Origin: Sepiola atlantica
Lineage: Eukaryota > Mollusca > Cephalopoda > Sepiida > Sepiolidae
Assembly: GCA_963556195.1 (NCBI GenBank)
Contig: OY744525.1
Location: forward strand, 42,601,576-42,665,575
DNA: 64,000 nt
Direction of reading: 5' to 3'
Shown one piece after another: positions 32,150 to 44,692 of the stretch. A model generated the notes under the pieces. It made no database searches and had not been told where the DNA came from. It saw only the letters and a list, made by a program, of their open reading frames with translations. Numbering within the stretch: the first letter of the stretch is position 1; each line of letters opens with the position of its first letter. Position numbers and translations under genes: made by a program.

Positions 32150-33775
32150 AGAAGAAAAAATTGTCCCAAGAAGTTCGCACAAACGACTCAGAACCTCCCA
32201 GCACATCTTTCCAAGCTGCATCAAGGATTTCCTCCATGCTGTCAGCACAGAACTACACGATAATGAACTCTCTCTCCATAAAAAAGCCAACGGCATCCTT
32301 AAAACCCTACAACAATGCAACAACTTCACGACATCAACACTAACACATATAAAAACTCACATCAAAAACAAAAACAAAAACCAACAAGAACACAATTTCA
32401 ATAAGAAACTACACACATCATGTGACAAAAGCGCATGGAAAAAGTTAGACAACAAAGATCTCATCCAAACATATACTCACCCACACACAACAGAAAGCCC
32501 TAGGTCTAGGCCTCAAATTCGCCACCACGTGACATAGTTGATACTATCACAAACAACTATAGACATGACGACTATGACTTTGAAAAATGCTACATCAAAG
32601 GCATTATTACAACCTCACTTGGTTTACCAAATGATACCACTTTACATCAGAGATACTCAGACGCCATCAGAGAGCTTGCCCACAACAAGGACATCCACAT
32701 CACCAATGCTGAGGTGGTGTTGTCATCATGGATGCAGATGAATACCAACAAAAAATCAAGCTCCTATTAAATGATTACAGCATCTACACAAAGACCACCT
32801 CACAGCAAATGATAAAAGGCACACAATACTTCAAACGTGAGGTAAGAAAGATTTTGGCGGATTACCCTTCCTAGATTAAACTCCTGGAACCTCAACCAAC
32901 TTCAAAACTTTATGGCCTACCAAAAACACATAAAGAACTATCATATCAAGTATCGACAGCACACCACATAAATTAGCCAGAAAATTAGCAGAAATATTTA
33001 CCATTCTCCTTGGTTCCATAAGTTCAGCCCATATAAAAAACTCCTGAGATCTGCTACAAAAACTCCAACACATCAATATGAATAACCTCACCATGGCCAG
33101 TTTAGATATCAAATCTCTTTATACTAATGTACCTATAGCCAAATGTCTTAGATTCCTCAAAATTCATCGCATTAAGTCCAAAATTAAACTCCCCCTCCTT
33201 ACCATCCAAATTATTAAATTATGCCATTAAATCACAAAACAATGCCATTATACTGTTAACGACAAATTATACAAACAAAAATGTGGTTTACCTATAGGCT
33301 CCTTTCTCAGCAAAGTCCTTGCCTGTCTTTTCCTGGAATTTTTAGAGAACGGCCCCTTCAAATCAATCCTTCTCCAAAACTCTCACTACTTTAGAGACAT
33401 CGATGATACACTCCTTATTTACCCACATCGCATTAATCTCCCTGATATAGTCGACAAACTTAATAAAATTAAACACTCCATTTCCTTCACCTCCGAATTA
33501 GAAAATAATCACATCCTCAACTTCCTTGACATCACTCTGCACAACACCCCAAACGGCGTAAACTTCTCGGTTTTAAGAAAACCTACGAATAAAAATGATC
33601 TTATACATTTTTACTCAAACCACAACAACAGAATAAAATCCGGAATGATCATAGGCTCGTTCCTCAGAGCTCTTAGAATTTGCAGCCCCGCTTACCTCCG
33701 CAATGAAGAAACTTATATCCAGAACACTTACAACGCTTTAAAATATCCTGTGCTAACCCGACTGAAATTATAACG
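32150..33775 (+). pseudogene. Penelope-like element (PLE) reverse transcriptase, broken
   Basis: Frames joined by eye show KLYGLPKTHKE (about 32910), MASLDIKSLYTNVPI (about 33095), KQKCGLPIGSFLS (about 33277), RDIDDTLLI (the palm YxDD motif, about 33395), NHILNFLDITLH (about 33510) and VLRKPTNKNDLIHFYS (about 33570), then IGSFLRALRICSPAYL. This is the order of Penelope-type RT, which is related to telomerase RT. Multiple frameshifts and stops inactivate it, and the reading is lost at about 33772 before any GIY-YIG endonuclease. The 5' part at 32150-32550 is open but only weakly similar. This class is the likely source, or partner, of the hammerhead pLTR-like pieces elsewhere in the window. 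Confidence 0.8.
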
Positions 33776-33829
33776 CTTTAGGCATTTCTTGTTTCATTCT
33801 ATCTCTTTAGTAAGAAAGTCTGCAATAAG

Positions 33830-34345
<516 letters not shown>

Positions 34346-34568
34346 TGGCGGCGACGAGGCAATCAACTCATGTATATAAAGGATTTTATACCACCATCGG
34401 TACGGGTGTATATAACAATATGTCATTGTCACTGCTGATTTAGACTCGGCTAAGAATGGTGTCCGTAAATCTGTTAGAAGTGTAAAAAAAGAACACTAAC
34501 AGAAGAAATGAAAAGATAAACAGCATGAAAGGGAACAAGTGAAAAAGACTAGAATATGACATTGAGAG

Positions 34569-34996
<428 letters not shown>

Positions 34997-34999
<3 letters not shown>

Positions 35000-36097
35000 T
35001 TTTTCCTATATAAAGGGCAGTTGTCTGTATGTTTGTGTGTTTGTTTGTATGTCCAGATACTCCTCAAAAACTACTCGGCAAACTGTCGACAAGTTGACAT
35101 CTTTAGGACCGGACAACACCTGGGAGCATAATATCTCAAAATTACAACAAAAAAAAAATGTCCCCGGGGGTCCACGGGGCCAGTTTTCGGGGGCGGGTCT
35201 GTTTTTTAAAAACTTTTTCAATGTTATTTACTGGTGATTTTGAAATCAGCCAATGTATTCATGTAACAACTTGATAAACATGCACTGTCCGGTTGTATCA
35301 AGTCATCCCATAACTTCTGTCCGGATGTATCAATAACAGTGAAACAAAGGTTGCTCAATCACATCCGCACCTAGCAACCTAAACTTCTATCTTTTAAAAT
35401 AAAAATAGTTCTTTGGCGGGAGGGGGGGGGGAATGTTTGGGACGCGAGTGGGGTGGGGGGAATTTTTGGGGGGCGGGTGGTAGGGGTGGGGGGAATTATC
35501 AACATCTTCATCCTGCGGGGGTGCTTATACAATATAGGACCCGGAGGCTTCTGAAGTATATGGACCTGGGCGGGGGGTTCTTCTGCAGTATAGGCACCAG
35601 GGGTGCATCTACAGTACAGGACCCAGCACCGGGGGGCGTATACAATATAGGACCCGGGTGCTTCTGCAGAATAGGGACCATGGGTTCTTATGCAGAATAG
35701 GGACCAGGGGTACTTCTACAGTATAGGGACCAGGGGTGCTTCTACAGCATAGGACCCAGCACCGGGGGTGCTTCTACAATATAGGACACGAATGCTTCTG
35801 CAGTATAGGCACCGGGAGTGCTTCTACAGTATAGGATCCAGAGGCTTCTGCAGCACAGGCACGGGGGGGGGGGAGTGCTTCTGCAGTATAGCCACCGGGG
35901 CGCTTCTACAGTATAGGACCCAGCACTGGGGGTGCTTTTACAGTATAGGACCCAGCACCGGGGGGGGGGGCTTCGTCAATTTAGGACCCAGAGGCTTCGG
36001 CGTTGTCCGGGAAAAAAGTGCTCAATATCCTATTTTGCTTGCGGAGAGGAGAGGAGGAGGAGGGAGAGCCCCGGGCAACGCCGGGTACCCCTGCTAG
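34997..36097 (+). mobile_element. Complete-looking non-autonomous Helitron, 1.1 kb
   Basis: The element begins TCTTTTTTCCTATATAAAGG directly after (AT)n (5'-TC at 34997) and ends CCGGGCAACGCCGGG hairpin - TACCCCTG - CTAG at 36097, directly followed by T and (AT)n. TC start, 3' hairpin about 10 nt before CTAG, and insertion between A and T with no target duplication fit a Helitron. There is no Rep/helicase coding, so it is non-autonomous. The interior from 35520 to 36000 is a G-rich minisatellite. The 3' terminus matches the ends at 1312 and 61280. Confidence 0.75.
35515..36000. repeat. G-rich minisatellite inside the Helitron
   Basis: About 17 degenerate units around GGGTGCTTCTACAGTATAGG and ACCCAGCACC, 25-36 bp each, with G-runs up to 11. 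Preceded by a GGGAGGGG-type block at 35415-35500. Strong quadruplex potential on the plus strand. Confidence 0.85.
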
Positions 36098-36109
36098 TAT
36101 ATATATATA

Positions 36110-36469
36110 TATGCCATTGTAATGTTAGTGTTATTAGACTGGGCTAGTATTCAGGAGAGCTGGAGAAATTTACAAGATTATAGATTATTAGGGGCTTCCA
36201 TAACTAAAATAAAATGTCTGATTTTTATAACTAAATGCTTGTAGGGAGACACATTTACAATATGTAAACATAGAAATTTTAAGCGTCTAAGCACACACAT
36301 CAGCAGTTGTTTGTTTTGGGCGTTGGCGGGCTTGTCATGGGGTCAACATAAAGGCTAAGCTTAGAGTAACCGATTTATAGCTTATTTGATATGAAACTCC
36401 AAAAGAAAATTTATTAATATAAAAATGTACACCCACACAAATGGATGTATAAAAATAAAAAAACAATCA

Positions 36470-36514
<45 letters not shown>

Positions 36515-37080
36515 CGTGCAAAGAAAGAAAAAGTAAATAAGTAAAAAATATTTTAAGTGTATTAGTCTGTTACGACTGTCAGAGTCTGTGATAAAAGAAG
36601 CTTGGTAACTGGCATAGTCAGAAGAATGTGACGGGTGCATTTAATGGGCTGGATGAAGCAATCGATCACACACGTACAACTTGGTACATACACACACACG
36701 CACGCATACGGATATAGAGACACACATGCGTCTAGGAAAAGACAAACATGAGAGAGAGGGAGGGAGGGAGGGAGGGGGAGGGAAGGAGGGAGAGAGAGAG
36801 AGAGGTGGGAGAAAAAGAGAGGGGAGAGGGGGAGGGAGGGAGAGAGAGAGGGGGGAGGTACGCTCGCTGGAGCTAATCCACATAAGCCGAACTTTATGCA
36901 TGTTTGCATTAATCAAACCGGGCATAAGAGATTTTGAAAACCTTTTTATTGATAGGCTTTTTATTAGGAAAAGAAAAATTTAAACACATGGACAGGAACA
37001 CACGGACACATCTTAATTCTATTCTGATGTAATAGACATTCAAGAAAGCCACAACTTAATTCCTTGTGTACGAAATGAAT
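36110..37080. repeat. (AT)n and GA/GGGA-rich low complexity in otherwise unique DNA
   Basis: (AT)n at 36473-36508 and a (GGGA)n/(GA)n block at 36750-36862. The Pro/Ser/Leu-rich frames around 36560-36983 are low-complexity translations. No gene seen. Confidence 0.6.
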
Positions 37081-37084
37081 GGAT

Positions 37085-37764
37085 TCGCAAAGTGTATAAT
37101 GATAACCAACCACATTTTACAGCACATACACACTTATATCTCTATTTATATAAGGTTAGGTATGTGTATGTGTTTAGAAATTTTCTATGTAGAGGATTCA
37201 CTCCTAAACTAATCATCTTGAATTTTGAAACACGGCTGTTAGGCGTAAGGGGTCCAAATGTGGGCTATATTTAGTATTATTTAGTTTCATAGAAAAGGGG
37301 GTAAAAAGGAGGTGGGAACCTTTCGCAAAAATCTAGAGACTTGTGAAATTTTAACAATAAGTATAAGACATTAATTAATAACTATTCCCCAAATTTCAGT
37401 TTCTTCGGAGTATTTTAAAGGGTTTTATAAACACAGACTCCCATTTTAAAAATTGAAATATTTCAGATTTGCATTAAATAGTCAAATCTATAGTCATTAG
37501 ACAAGAATTAAGCAAATTTCCCTACATTTTAATTTAACACTAAAGATTGAGGGCTGTTAAAACCCCTTCAAGCTTAAGCCTTAAAGTTTAGACATTTTCT
37601 AGAATAAAAATCGTGTAATGGATTTTGATCAAAATTAAAATAAGGATTCTAGACATAAGGTTTAGTAGCATTATATCTAGATTTTAATCTTCTATATAAA
37701 AGTAGTGCAATACTATTTTGTTCAGAGAATTAATTTTACCCGTCCTGGGACGGCTATTTTTCTA

Positions 37765-37765
<1 letters not shown>
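37085..37765 (+). mobile_element. Helitron-like family B, copy 3 with intact 3' end
   Basis: The 3' end shows a perfect hairpin CCGTCC-TG-GGACGG (37740-37753), then CTATTTTT and CTAG at 37762-37765, followed by T and (AT)n. The body from about 37137 matches the minus-strand copies at 18112-18545 and 29742-30390. The 5' end is uncertain. The terminus differs in sequence from family A (1312, 36097, 61280) but has the same architecture. Confidence 0.65.
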
Positions 37766-37823
<58 letters not shown>

Positions 37824-37840
37824 GTGTGTCAGATTGTATT

Positions 37841-38115
37841 GATTTACTCCTCTCCAGGAGTTAGGCACAAGGCCAGTTTTTATCTTACTCCCACAAGTAA
37901 GATGTGACCCAAGGTCGGGTCGGGAAAGTGGGGTGTAAAAATTGCCTGGGCAACCCCGTCGGCATTCCCCGGTAGGGCGCCTCAGGCAGTAAGCAATAAA
38001 CTTACTCCTGCCCAAAGAGGGGAGGCAAAGCCTGGGAGGGTGGACCTCCTAGAACTGCACAGGACAGACCCATAGACCGGCGTAAATCAAGCCCCGAAGG
38101 CCAAAAGGCCAAGAA
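37841..38115 (-). mobile_element. U2 snRNA-headed SINE, copy 4, internally deleted
   Basis: It keeps the 3' hairpin (CTCCTCTCCAGGAG, left), parts of the body, and the extreme U2-like 5' end (CCAAAAGGCCAAGAA on the plus strand, 38102-38115). Two internal deletions are apparent: one removes the segment next to the U2 core between GGCC-containing short repeats, the other removes the CGAGAGGTGAGCACTCTG part near 37935. (AT)n lies directly on its 3' side. Confidence 0.75.
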
Positions 38116-38141
38116 CAGTGCTCGATCGTATAAGAGAGCTA

Positions 38142-38255
38142 ATATAATTTATTTAGATACTGTATATTACATATTTCAGCAATGTACCGCGGTTTCATCT
38201 GCCCTTTTGGATGAAACCGCGGTACATTGCTGAAATATGTAATATACAGTATCTA

Positions 38256-38267
<12 letters not shown>
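38142..38267. repeat. Perfect 58-bp-arm palindrome next to (AT)n
   Basis: Arms 38142-38199 and 38210-38267 are exact reverse complements around a 10-nt spacer and run into (AT)n at 38262-38332. Each arm contains GGATGAAACCGC and GCTGAAATATG, resembling a decayed hammerhead core. Exact identity of the arms means recent formation or ongoing correction. Confidence 0.9.
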
Positions 38268-38336
<69 letters not shown>

Positions 38337-38559
38337 TTGTAAAAAGATTTCTTTGCATTTTCTATTCCTGTACTTTGGATATTCCTTTTTCCCTTATTGT
38401 GTCCTTTTATATGTTCAGTTTCATTGCTTTAGAAGTGGATTGTAATTATCATATCCTTACCCTCTCTATTCTTTGTGAATTTCTGTATAATTGAAGGTGT
38501 ACTATACTCGAGTTTTGATGCTAGATTTTGACTTCGAACTTAGCTGTCTATACCCTGTG

Positions 38560-38620
38560 CTGATGAAGTGACTTTATATCAATAAAAATCCATATCGTCT
38601 CGGAAATGATCGTACACGAA
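38560..38620 (+). ncRNA. Long-stem-II hammerhead-like motif (weak)
   Basis: CUGAUGA (38560-38566), a 35-nt middle, then GAAAUGAUCGUA, which gives a short stem III and a GUA site; (AT)n follows at 38681. Stem II is not convincing. Listed because 57133 and 59628 show the same layout. Confidence 0.3.
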
Positions 38621-38678
38621 ACTGTTGTTTATGTCGAATTATTGGAACAAATGTAAATGACTATGTCATTTACCTCTG

Positions 38679-38731
<53 letters not shown>

Positions 38732-38803
38732 AACAACATTTTGCTACATTCCAAAGACCAAGATTTTATTCATTTGCCAATCATTTTTTTCAAAACAAAA
38801 AAA

Positions 38804-38906
38804 CTTTGGTACAATTACGGATCCGTTTCATTCAAGAGAAAAACGACCGATATTTGTATGTCAATCCCGAATCTTTCTTCCATGGACTCATCAGAAAACC
38901 AGAAAG
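38804..38906 (-). ncRNA. Hammerhead-like motif with long middle
   Basis: Minus strand: CUGAUGA core (38894-38888), about 60 nt, GAAA, a perfect stem III ACGG/CCGU, GUA site, and a stem I made of GGU/ACC and CUUU/AAAG around an internal loop. (AT)n is sense-downstream at 38681-38726. Stem II cannot be drawn cleanly, so an insertion in that arm is possible. Flanking 38728-38750 and 38919-38941 are inverted copies (AACATTTTGCTACAT). Confidence 0.45.
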
Positions 38907-38935
38907 TTAATCATAGTAGATGTAGCAAAATGTTG

Positions 38936-41900
38936 TTTATTTTATTTATTTATTTATGGAAATCACTCCAGACAAGGCATGAAGCTACTTGATGTAAGGA
39001 GCTAACAAGAACAAATATGGTTATCACAAACACAGGTTATGCCTATTGCCCTTAGTCTTGAAAAGACCAAGATTATAGCTAGGAGGAAAACAGTCAGCAG
39101 GAAGAGAGTTCTACAAGCCTGCGGTTCTTGGAAAAAAGCTACTGGAATAGGAAGCTGTATTACAGTGAGGTATCAAAACAGTGACTTGATAGAGACCACT
39201 AGACCAACGAGTCAAACGAGCTGGAACAAAAGAAGCTTGGAATAGATCACATAATTCTGAAGAACACATGCCATAATAGTATTTATAGAAAAGACTGAGA
39301 CTAGCAACATCACATCATTGAGAAAGAGGGTGCAGAGAAGAAGAAAGAGTAGAGCCAATAAAATTACAGATAGGTTTCTGCACCTTATCAAGAACCCTCA
39401 AATGGGACAGAGATTCACCAGCCCAAATATGACAACAATAATCCATACATGGTCTGATTGTTGATTTGTAGAGATAGAGAATAGCCTCAAGTGTGAGAAG
39501 TGCTTGGAACGATAGAGAGAACCGACTTTACGAGAAGTATAAAGAGCAATGGATCTAATGGATGAACTCCAAGAAAGATTTGATGAGAGAGAAAGATCAA
39601 GAAGTTTCAGAGTTGATTTCTCCTCAAGAGCAGAGCCATCCATGAAAATCTCAGGAAGAAAAGGGACACGCCTACGATTGAAAGACACAAACTGAGTCTT
39701 AATTGGATTAAATGAAACAAGCCATTTCATACCCCAATCCACAATCGAACCGAGGTCAACTTCTAGATCAGCTGCATATTCCGACTGATCCGAGGGCGAT
39801 GGGCGAGAAGCAACACCAGAATAGAGAGTAGTACTATCAGCATAGATGTTAATTTTCTGAACAATATTTTTGGGAAGATCATTTATATAGAGAAGAAACA
39901 GTGTTGGGCCTAGAATAGAGCCCTGAGGAACACCAGCATTGATAGGAAAAGAGAATGAAAAGGCACTCTCCAAAGTTACTCGCAAACTTCGATCAGAAAG
40001 AAAAGACCTAATAATTTCAAGAACCTCACCACCAATACCATGACCCTGAAGTTTGTGTAGGAGACCAGAATGCCACACTCTGTCGAACGCCTTCGAAATG
40101 TCAAGCGCAATGGCTCTTCCCTCTTTTGAATTATCCATAAACTGACAGATCTGCTCAGTTACAACAGTTAAAAGATCAACAGTTGAACGAAAACCACGAA
40201 AGCCATACTGAAGATCACTAAAGAGGCCCAGACTTTCCAGAAAATGAACAAGCTTGCCGTTGACCAACCTTTCAAAAACCTTGCTAATAACGGAAAGAAA
40301 ACTAACCAGACGATACTTAGTTGGGTCAGACCGATCACCAGCATTTTTAAAGATAGGGACAACAGAGGACTCCTTAAGAAGGGAAACAGAACTTAGACAA
40401 ACAGAGATTGAATAATTTAAAGGGGCTAGAAGAAAATTCCGGAGCACAACGTTTGAGAACAATAACAGGAATTGAATCAGGACAGGAAGTCTTAGACTGG
40501 TCAAGATCAGAAAGAACCCTAGCAACCATCTTTGGAGTGATAATACCAGAATTAAGAGACTGATCAGTTTTCAAAAAACAATCAGAAGAACAGCACCAGA
40601 ATCATCAAGAGAAGAATTGTCAGCAAAAAGACGATCAAAGAGATCAACTTTATCGTTAGAAGATGAAATAACTTGAAGACCATTAAAAAGAGGAGGAATA
40701 GCAGACTTGCCACTATTAATAATACTATTGTAGATTCTCCAAAAATCATGAGAGCCAACCCTTTGAGAGGAGATAGAGTCACAAATCCTTTGAGAATTGC
40801 TAGACTTAGCCTAAGAGATTTGTCTCTTGCAGACATTGCTAGCTCTCCTGTGGGAGTGTCTAGAATTCTCAGAACCATCTTGACGATACTGATTAAAGTA
40901 ATGGTTACAATGGACAATGGCAAAAGCACAAACAGATGAAAACCATGGAGGAGCATGATGCTTGCTTTGAAACTTACGATGAGGAATGAAGGTGTCAATT
41001 CCAACAAGAAGCCAATCAGTAACCTCCTTAGCAGCAGCATTCAGAGACATACCAAAGATAGAACTCCATGGAACGTCACATAGGAAGCTGCAGAGCCAAT
41101 TCCAATCAGCCTTCCTTTAGTTGAATGGCTTCCTATGGAATGGACGATTAATAGAAGACTTTACCGAAAAATTAACCTCAACATCAACAACAGCATGATC
41201 AGAAGAACCCAATGGAAGAGAAGAGGAAATATAGCATGAGTCAGGAACAGAAGTGAGAAAAAGATCAAGTAAGGATGGTTGATGAACATCATTATCAGGA
41301 AAACGTGTGGGGAAGGTGACAATTTGGGACAAGTCATGAAACAGAGAAAAGTAAAGACAGATTTCACCAGCTAGATCTGTGCGGTTAGAGTAAGGGAGCC
41401 AGTCAGCATGATAAGTATGGTATGTATGATAAGCATTGAAGTCACCAAAAACAAAGATGGAGCTTGACAGATGAATTTGCAATGCATCATCAATACTGCT
41501 GAATATAGCATTAACAATAGAGCAGTCATTGTCAGAAGGGGAACGGTATGAAAAGAACAAATAAGAAGTGGAGTGCAGCAAAGACAACCTCAGACAGATA
41601 AAAGGAAGCCCATGAGATTCAAGATTCAGGACATGTGCAATGGGGAGATCCTTGCGAAGAAAAAAAGCAAGACCATGTAAATGCGTGGAAGAGTCTAAGC
41701 GGACAAGAGGCAAATAACCATCCACATGTAGATCGTTGCTATCAATAGAAGCATCCAGATTAGTCTCACAAAGAGCAAGGATGTGAGGAGATTTGCTGAG
41801 AGAAAGGACTGAACATCAGGACAGTTTGACCTGAGACCTCTGATGTTACTATACGAAATAGTAAGATGTTTGTTGTATGGATTTGTAGAAGGCATAATAA

Positions 41901-41995
41901 TAATAAAACGGGAGAGAATGGTAGTATTACTTCAAGAGAAACCAAGCCTGAAAGAAACCCAACCACCAGCATTCAATCCTTTGAACTCCAAACAG
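38936..41995 (-). pseudogene. Jockey/CR1-type LINE, near full length but inactive
   Basis: Reading leftward, the apurinic-type endonuclease domain comes first (about 41890-41117). It has SYSNIRGLRSN at its start, GDFNAYH in the middle and SSDHAVVDVEV at its end. A linker with frameshifts follows, then RT (40574-39398): KYRLVSFLSVISKVFERLV, ALDISKAFDRVWH, NAGVPQGSILGPTLFLLYI, and YADSTTLYS where the catalytic YADD has become YADS. The 3' end carries a (TAAA)n tail at 38937-38957. Several frameshifts separate the coding blocks. A 12-13 nt tandem duplication gives HTYHTYHAD inside the endonuclease. It would have nicked DNA and copied its RNA at the break; this copy cannot. Confidence 0.85.
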
Positions 41996-41999
41996 GCTA

Positions 42000-42390
42000 G
42001 CTAAAAAAATAAAAAAAATAGAAGCCCTTCAAGAGCCTAATAAGGAAGGAAAGGTTTACTAGGCTGGCTGACAAAAAGTCTACCTTAAACTGGTTACGTG
42101 GCTAACCAGAAACCAAGTGTTTTTATCGTGACGCAATCACACTCAAACAAAGGCTAAAAATGGCGTTCTTCCCAAGAGGTAAGACACCATACTGTCATTT
42201 TAAGTGTCGGCATCAAGAGTGACCACGAAACTATGCAAGACAAGAGAGGGGGTCAGCTCATGAAGTATTTATATACCCACATATATGTTAAACTAGTGAC
42301 TCTCTTTTTTGTTTGATTTTTTCTTTAGTAAAGCTTATAATATACTCGCATATATATGACAATAATAAATACTCAAAAGGATAGAATAGT
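42000..42390. other. Possible LINE 5' region and spacer
   Basis: Less AT-rich sequence up to about 42235 may be the 5'UTR of the adjacent LINE on the minus strand. Nothing else recognised. Confidence 0.35.
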
Positions 42391-42394
42391 AATA

Positions 42395-43692
42395 CCCCAC
42401 TGCAGCTTCACATTAAATCTGATCATCAGAAGTGTATTTCTATGCTATCCCAACGTCTGTATACACCCCCACTGCAGCTTCACATTAAATCTGATCATCA
42501 GAAGTGTATTTCTATGCTATCCCAACGTCTGTATACACCCCCCACTGAAGCTTCACATTAAATCTGATCTTCAGAAGTGTATTTCTATGCTATCCCAACG
42601 TCTGTATACACCCCCACTGCAGCTTCACATTAAATCTGATCATCAGAAGTGTATTTCTATGCTATCCCAACGTCTGTATACACCCCCACTGCAGCTTCAC
42701 ATTAAATCTGATCTTCAGAAGTGTATTTCTATGCTATCCCAACGTCTGTATACACCCCCACTGCAGCTTCACATTAAATCTGATCATCAGAAGTGTATTT
42801 CTATGCTATCCCTACGTCTGTATACACCCCCCACTGCAGCTTCACATTAAATCTGATCTTCAGAAGTGTATTTCTATGCTATCCCAACGTCTGTATACAC
42901 CCCCACTGCAGCTTCACATTAAATCTGATCATCGGAAGTGTATTTCTATGCTATCCCAACGTCTGTATACACTCCCACTGCAGCTTCACATTAAATTTGA
43001 TCTTCAGAAGTGTATTTCTATGCTATCCCAACGTCTGTATACACCCCCACTGTAGCTTCACATTAAATCTGATCTTCAGAAGTGTATTTCTATGCTATCC
43101 CAACGTCTGTATACACCCACACTGCAGCTTCACATTAAATCTGATCTTCAGAAGTGTATTTCTATGCTATCCCAACGTCTGTATACACCCCCACTGCAGC
43201 TTCACATTAAATCTGATCATCAGAAGTGTATTTCTATGCTATCCCAACGTCTGTATACACCCCCATTGCAGCTTCACATTAAATCTGATCTTCAGAAGTG
43301 TATTTCTATGCTATCCCTACGTCTGTATACACCCCCCACTGCAGCTTCACATTAAATCTGATCTTCAGAAGTGTATTTCTATGCTATCCCAACGTCTGTA
43401 TACACCCCCCACTGCAGCTTCACATTAAATCTGGTCTTCAGAAGTGTATTTCTATGCTATCCCAACGTCTGTATACACCCCCACTGCAGCTTCACATTAA
43501 ATCTGATCTTCAGAAGTGTATTTCTATGCTATCCCAACGTCTGTATACACCCCCACTGCAACTTCACATTAAATCTGATCATCAGAGGTGTATTTCCATA
43601 CTATCCCAACGTCTGTATACACCCCCACTGCAGCTTCACATTAAATCTGATCATCAGAAGTGTATTTCTATCCTACTATACCACACGTCTGT
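42395..43692. repeat. 73-bp satellite array, about 18 units
   Basis: The unit carries CTGCAGCTTCACATTAAATC, TCAGAAGTGTATTTCTATGC and CCAACGTCTGTATACACCCC. The period is 72-73 bp, so all three forward frames are sampled; two stay open, giving long but meaningless frames. One site splits the units in two types, TGATCATCAG (A) and TGATCTTCAG (B), in the order A A B A B A B A B B B A B B B B A A. The array ends abruptly at ATACACATGG near 43697. Confidence 0.95.
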
Positions 43693-43699
43693 ATACACA

Positions 43700-44249
43700 T
43701 GGATGCAAGCTCAAATTGCCATTCAGTATTAAAAAATTGGCAAAACACAATGACGCTGTGATATTATTTATATATGTTCTGTTGTTATATATTAACAATC
43801 ATCGAGCTTTCACTTTGAAAAAGTTAGTATACATAAAGGATAGAAAGTATATGTAAAAACATATTTTCACACACCTATATATAAATATAAATATATATAT
43901 ATTTATTTATTCGGTTTAAAGTCAGTCAGTGTTCCAACGCGCTTAAAGAGAAAGAATAAACAGATAAATAAACGGAATAACATCTAAATAACGTGTATGT
44001 TTATCCCAGCACGTGATCTCCCAGTTTTTCAAACGGAAGTTCACAACCATGACTAAGGATAGCCAGTTAGATTTGAACACTCACTGACTTGAAACCGACG
44101 GTATCATGTTGATTTGACTTGATCTTCTGTAACACCATTAAAAATAAATATTATACTCTTATTTTTTATTTTTTAAATTTCCAGCTTTTGAAAATTTGAA
44201 TGAATTTAAATAATCCAACACTCTGTTGGATTTCTTACTACCACTCTTA

Positions 44250-44302
<53 letters not shown>

Positions 44303-44618
44303 AATTACATTTTTAATATTTTACCTACGTACGATGTTATTTCAAGCTTACAGCTCTCATCAACGCAGAGAAATAATAATCTTGAACGGTCACAGAACGC
44401 AAACACGGTTCACAGAGCCACCTTGAATCTGTAAGCGTTCGGTTTAGTCCCATAGGCCACAGGAGATTTTCACGTGATAACGGAGAAATTAAGTAATATT
44501 TATACTGAAAGCGGCGAGATTAAATAAAAAGACATCCGATAGGATTCAACGGCAGAGCCGGAGTCTTGCACTGGGGCTTTAGGTGAATGTCTATTTTTTA
44601 ATCTTTCTATATTTACCT

Positions 44619-44620
<2 letters not shown>
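43700..44620. other. AT-rich DNA with (AT)n at 44252-44300
   Basis: No gene recognised. The (AT)n tract is flanked by unique DNA. Confidence 0.45.

Positions 44621-44692
<72 letters not shown>

Noticed and set aside
42395..43692. Hammerhead in the 73-bp satellite
   Set aside because: The minus strand has CUGAUGA or CUGAAGA in every unit, differing exactly at the variable core position, which is tempting. But the next GAAA is about 54 nt away and no stem II connects them, and no NUH-stem III follows.
42395..43692. CRISPR-like array
   Set aside because: Whole 73-bp units are repeated with no unique spacers, and the genome is animal.
42356..43856. Open frames of 87-211 codons with a repeated motif
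   Set aside because: The 73-bp satellite is not a multiple of three, so frames rotate between units; no sign of protein-level selection.
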